Part shown: piece after piece, positions 15,740 through 17,733 of the stretch
Layout of the letters: the number at the start of each line of letters is the position of its first letter
Numbering within the stretch: position 1 is the first letter of the stretch
From: JAADHG01 sp964418645
Lineage (GTDB): Bacteria; Bacteroidota; Bacteroidia; Flavobacteriales; Flavobacteriaceae
Reading direction: 5' to 3'
Assembly (NCBI GenBank): GCA_964418645.1
Contig: CAYQME010000050.1
Span: forward strand, 1-17,733
Length of the DNA: 17,733 nucleotides
Position numbers and translations under genes: made by a program
Notes under the pieces: model-generated
Told to the model about the DNA's origin: nothing
Databases searched by the model: none
The model's input: the letters and a program-made list of their open reading frames with translations, nothing else

Positions 15740-16330
15740 ATGGAAAAATTTACAACATTAACATCAAGAGCCATTCCTTTACCTATTGAGAATATAGATA
15801 CCGATCAAATTATTCCTGCTCGCTTTTTAAAAGCTACAGACAAACAAGGATTTGGCGATAACGTATTTAGAGATTGGCGGGTTGATGAGCATGGAAATGC
15901 GAATGCTAATTTCTCATTAAACAATCCTATATATTCTGGAAGTATTTTAGTTGCAGGCGATAATTTTGGTTGTGGCTCTAGTCGTGAACATGCCGCTTGG
16001 GCTTTGTCTGGTTATGGTTTTAAGGTAATTGTATCCAGTTTTTTCGCTGATATTTTTAAAGAAAATGCGTTAAATAATGGACTGCTTCCTATACAAGTAT
16101 CTAAAGCGTTTTTGAGTCAGTTATTTAATGCCATTGAAACGCATCCTGAAACGCAAATTAAAGTAAATCTAGAAGCGCAAATTATTTCAGTAAACAATAC
16201 CGAATTATCAGAACAATTTGAAATTGATGCTTATAAAAAAACATGCCTAATAAATGGCTATGACGATATTGACTATTTATTAAGTGAAAAAGAAACTATT
16301 GAAGCTTTTGAAGCTCAAAAACAATATTAA
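15740..16330 (+). CDS. leuD: 3-isopropylmalate dehydratase, small subunit
   Basis: Swivel-domain partner of LeuC. The 196-aa protein begins with the usual TSRAIPLPIENIDTDQIIPARFL segment (8-30) and carries the substrate-binding GCGSSREHA at 77-85, followed by the FADIFKENALNNGLLP stretch. The length fits bacterial LeuD. It is in an operon with leuA and leuC, starting four bases after leuC. The transcription unit may end or weaken after it: the next 279 bp hold repeats before leuB. Confidence 0.96.
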   Translation: MEKFTTLTSRAIPLPIENIDTDQIIPARFLKATDKQGFGDNVFRDWRVDEHGNANANFSLNNPIYSGSILVAGDNFGCGSSREHAAWALSGYGFKVIVSSFFADIFKENALNNGLLPIQVSKAFLSQLFNAIETHPETQIKVNLEAQIISVNNTELSEQFEIDAYKKTCLINGYDDIDYLLSEKETIEAFEAQKQY

Positions 16331-16338
16331 AAATGAAA

Positions 16339-16434
16339 CGTCATTACGAGAAGTGAAACGACGAAGTAATCTTTTAAATTGAATTTCAAAATAAAAGATT
16401 GCCACAGAAAATTGGAAATTTTCTTCGCAATGAC
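16339..16434. repeat. Imperfect palindromic repeat, type 1 (GTCATTACGAG...TTCGCAATGAC)
   Basis: The ends GTCATTACGAG (16340-16350) and TTCGCAATGAC (16424-16434) are inverted repeats matching at 9 of 11 positions, and an inner pair (GTAATCTTTTA / TAAAAGATTGC) matches at 10 of 11. The whole 95 bp could fold into a long hairpin. It has no ORF and resembles dispersed GTCATTGCGAG elements I associate with Bacteroidetes genomes. It starts 9 bp after the leuD stop and might also affect transcript ends. Confidence 0.6.
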
Positions 16435-16484
16435 AAAAAGAAAAGAAAAAAAATGAGGTGGTTACCTAGAGGTTATTTTGTGTT

Positions 16485-16573
16485 GTCATTCTGAACGTAG
16501 TGAAGAATCTCATCTTATTAATAAAATGATGTTTTAATTTTAGTAATATATTTTTCGTTTCACTCGGAATGAC
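16485..16573. repeat. Imperfect palindromic repeat, type 2 (GTCATTCTGAA...CGGAATGAC)
   Basis: A second 89-bp element of different sequence: it opens with GTCATTCTGAACGTAGTGAAG and closes with TTTCACTCGGAATGAC, with inverted ends GTCATTCtGA / TCgGAATGAC; TTGTG outside the left end and CACAA outside the right one extend the symmetry. It is about 50 bp from the type-1 element. Such GTCATTCTGAACG stretches are typical dispersed repeats of flavobacterial genomes in my recollection. No coding capacity; origin and mobility cannot be judged from one copy. Confidence 0.6.
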
Positions 16574-16609
16574 ACAATTTAGACTACCAAAAAAATAAAT
16601 ATAAACAAG

Positions 16610-17728
16610 ATGAAATTAAACATTGCTGTTTTACCAGGTGATGGTATAGGTCCGGAAGTCACAGAGCAAGCTGTAAAAGTATTGAATGCAATTGCTGTTG
16701 AGTTTAACCACACTTTTAATTTTACCTACGCTCCTGTTGGTGCTATTGCTATTGATGAGCACCAAGACCCGCTTCCTGAAAGCACACTTAAAGTGTGTAA
16801 AACTAATGATGCTATCTTATTTGGAGCCATTGGAGATCCAAAATATGATAACGATCCATCAGCCAAAGTCCGTCCAGAACAAGGGCTTTTAAAACTGCGT
16901 AAAGAATTAGGTTTATTTGCAAATATACGTCCTGTTAAAACTTATGAAACACTGCTAAGTAAATCGCCCTTGAAGATGAAAATTATCGAAGGCACAGACA
17001 TTAGTATTTATCGTGAACTCACAGGAGGTATTTATTTTGGAGAAAAAAGCATAAGTGCTGATGGCAATACGGCTTCAGACCTATGTGAATATTCTAAACA
17101 TGAAATTGAACGCATCGCGCATTTAGCATTTAAAGCGGCTGAAACTAGACATAACAAAGTAACATTAGTTGATAAAGCTAATGTTTTAGAAAGCTCTAGA
17201 TTATGGCGTAAAGTGGTTACCGAAATGGCAACACAATATCCTAAAGTAACATTAGATTTCTTGTTTGTTGATAATGCTGCCATGCAAATGATATTGAATC
17301 CTAAACAGTTTGATGTGATTCTTACCGAAAACATGTTTGGTGATATTATAAGTGACGAAGCTAGTGTTATTGGAGGCTCTATTGGTTTATTAGCTTCGGC
17401 ATCTGTTGGAGATAAATACGCGATGTTCGAGCCGATTCATGGCTCATTTCCGCAAGCCAAAGGCAAAGGCATCGCCAACCCAATAGCAACCATATTATCT
17501 GCTGCTATGTTATTAGATCATTTTGCTTTGGTTGATGAAGCCGATTTAATTAGAACCGCTGTAGAAAAGTCGTTAAAACTACATGTAACAACACCTGATT
17601 TAAACACAAAATACGATCATATTACCACCACAAAAGTGGGTGATTTTATTGAAGACGTTATAAACAACCCAAATGATAGCAACCTTAACTTTACAAACAT
17701 ACATTTAGGACAATCCACTATAATTTAG
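16610..17728 (+). CDS. leuB: 3-isopropylmalate dehydrogenase
   Basis: NAD- and Mg-dependent oxidative decarboxylation of 3-isopropylmalate to 2-ketoisocaproate, the last leuABCD step. The 372-aa protein has PGDGIGPEV at 9-17, substrate arginines in KLRKELGLFANIRP (95-108, including Arg98 and Arg108) and YRELTGG (Arg135), Lys189 in VDKANVLE, metal-binding aspartates in DIISDEAS (Asp245, Asp249) and EPIHGSFPQAKGKGIANP at 274-291 for NAD. The length is slightly above the usual 360 because of a short C-terminal extension ending in TII. It lies 279 bp after leuD, separated by two palindromic repeats, so it may have its own promoter, though I see no good TAnnTTTG match there. The stop TAG is 5 bp from the window end. 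Confidence 0.96.
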   Translation: MKLNIAVLPGDGIGPEVTEQAVKVLNAIAVEFNHTFNFTYAPVGAIAIDEHQDPLPESTLKVCKTNDAILFGAIGDPKYDNDPSAKVRPEQGLLKLRKELGLFANIRPVKTYETLLSKSPLKMKIIEGTDISIYRELTGGIYFGEKSISADGNTASDLCEYSKHEIERIAHLAFKAAETRHNKVTLVDKANVLESSRLWRKVVTEMATQYPKVTLDFLFVDNAAMQMILNPKQFDVILTENMFGDIISDEASVIGGSIGLLASASVGDKYAMFEPIHGSFPQAKGKGIANPIATILSAAMLLDHFALVDEADLIRTAVEKSLKLHVTTPDLNTKYDHITTTKVGDFIEDVINNPNDSNLNFTNIHLGQSTII

Positions 17729-17733
17729 TTGAA

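Noticed and set aside
16686..17334. Alternative frames of 68 aa (+) and 100 aa (-) within leuB
   Set aside because: Shadows of leuB, whose motifs are complete in the main frame.

Overview
The window looks like chromosomal DNA of a member of the Bacteroidetes, most likely Flavobacteriaceae. This is inferred from the strong A+T richness, the general lack of Shine-Dalgarno sequences before starts, promoter-like TTG-N18..21-TAnnTTTG elements, the style of the proteins (sulfite reductase with a long helical tail, MetX fused to ThrA, short LeuA) and GTCATT..AATGAC palindromic repeats of a kind I associate with this phylum. No genus can be named from the sequence.

Left part, all on the minus strand (13021 down to 24). 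Read in the direction of transcription: a conserved-type hypothetical helical protein (516 aa); a SAM-I riboswitch with its own promoter; a 1134-aa fusion of homoserine O-acyltransferase (MetX), aspartokinase-like and homoserine dehydrogenase domains; O-acylhomoserine sulfhydrylase (MetZ type); an Rrf2-family regulator; and, after a promoter and a palindromic operator candidate, a tight six-gene sulfur operon cysH - sulfite reductase - cobA - met8-type dehydrogenase - cysE - cysM. Together these reduce PAPS to sulfite and sulfide, make the siroheme needed by the reductase, and fix sulfide into cysteine (CysE/CysM). They also fix sulfide directly into homocysteine, with homoserine made and acylated by the fusion protein and MetZ adding the sulfur. 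ATP sulfurylase (CysDN), APS kinase and the final methionine synthase are not in the window.

Right part, plus strand (13169 to 17728): leuA-leuC-leuD-leuB, the leucine branch from 2-ketoisovalerate and acetyl-CoA to 2-ketoisocaproate precursor. leuA/leuC overlap by one base, leuC/leuD are four bases apart, and leuD and leuB are separated by 279 bp holding two different imperfect palindromic repeats.

The most notable points are: (1) the MetX-AK-HSD fusion lies behind a SAM-I riboswitch and its aspartokinase domain has lost several signature residues, suggesting a degenerate kinase kept as a regulatory or structural module; (2) an Rrf2 regulator with four cysteines is encoded just upstream of a perfect 6-4-6 palindrome placed immediately downstream of the cysH promoter; (3) the sulfite reductase carries a C-terminal HEPN-like helical domain. 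No phage, transposase, CRISPR array, tRNA or rRNA was seen, and I see no clear sign of a wholly new system: this is mainly core amino acid metabolism with unusual architecture and regulation.
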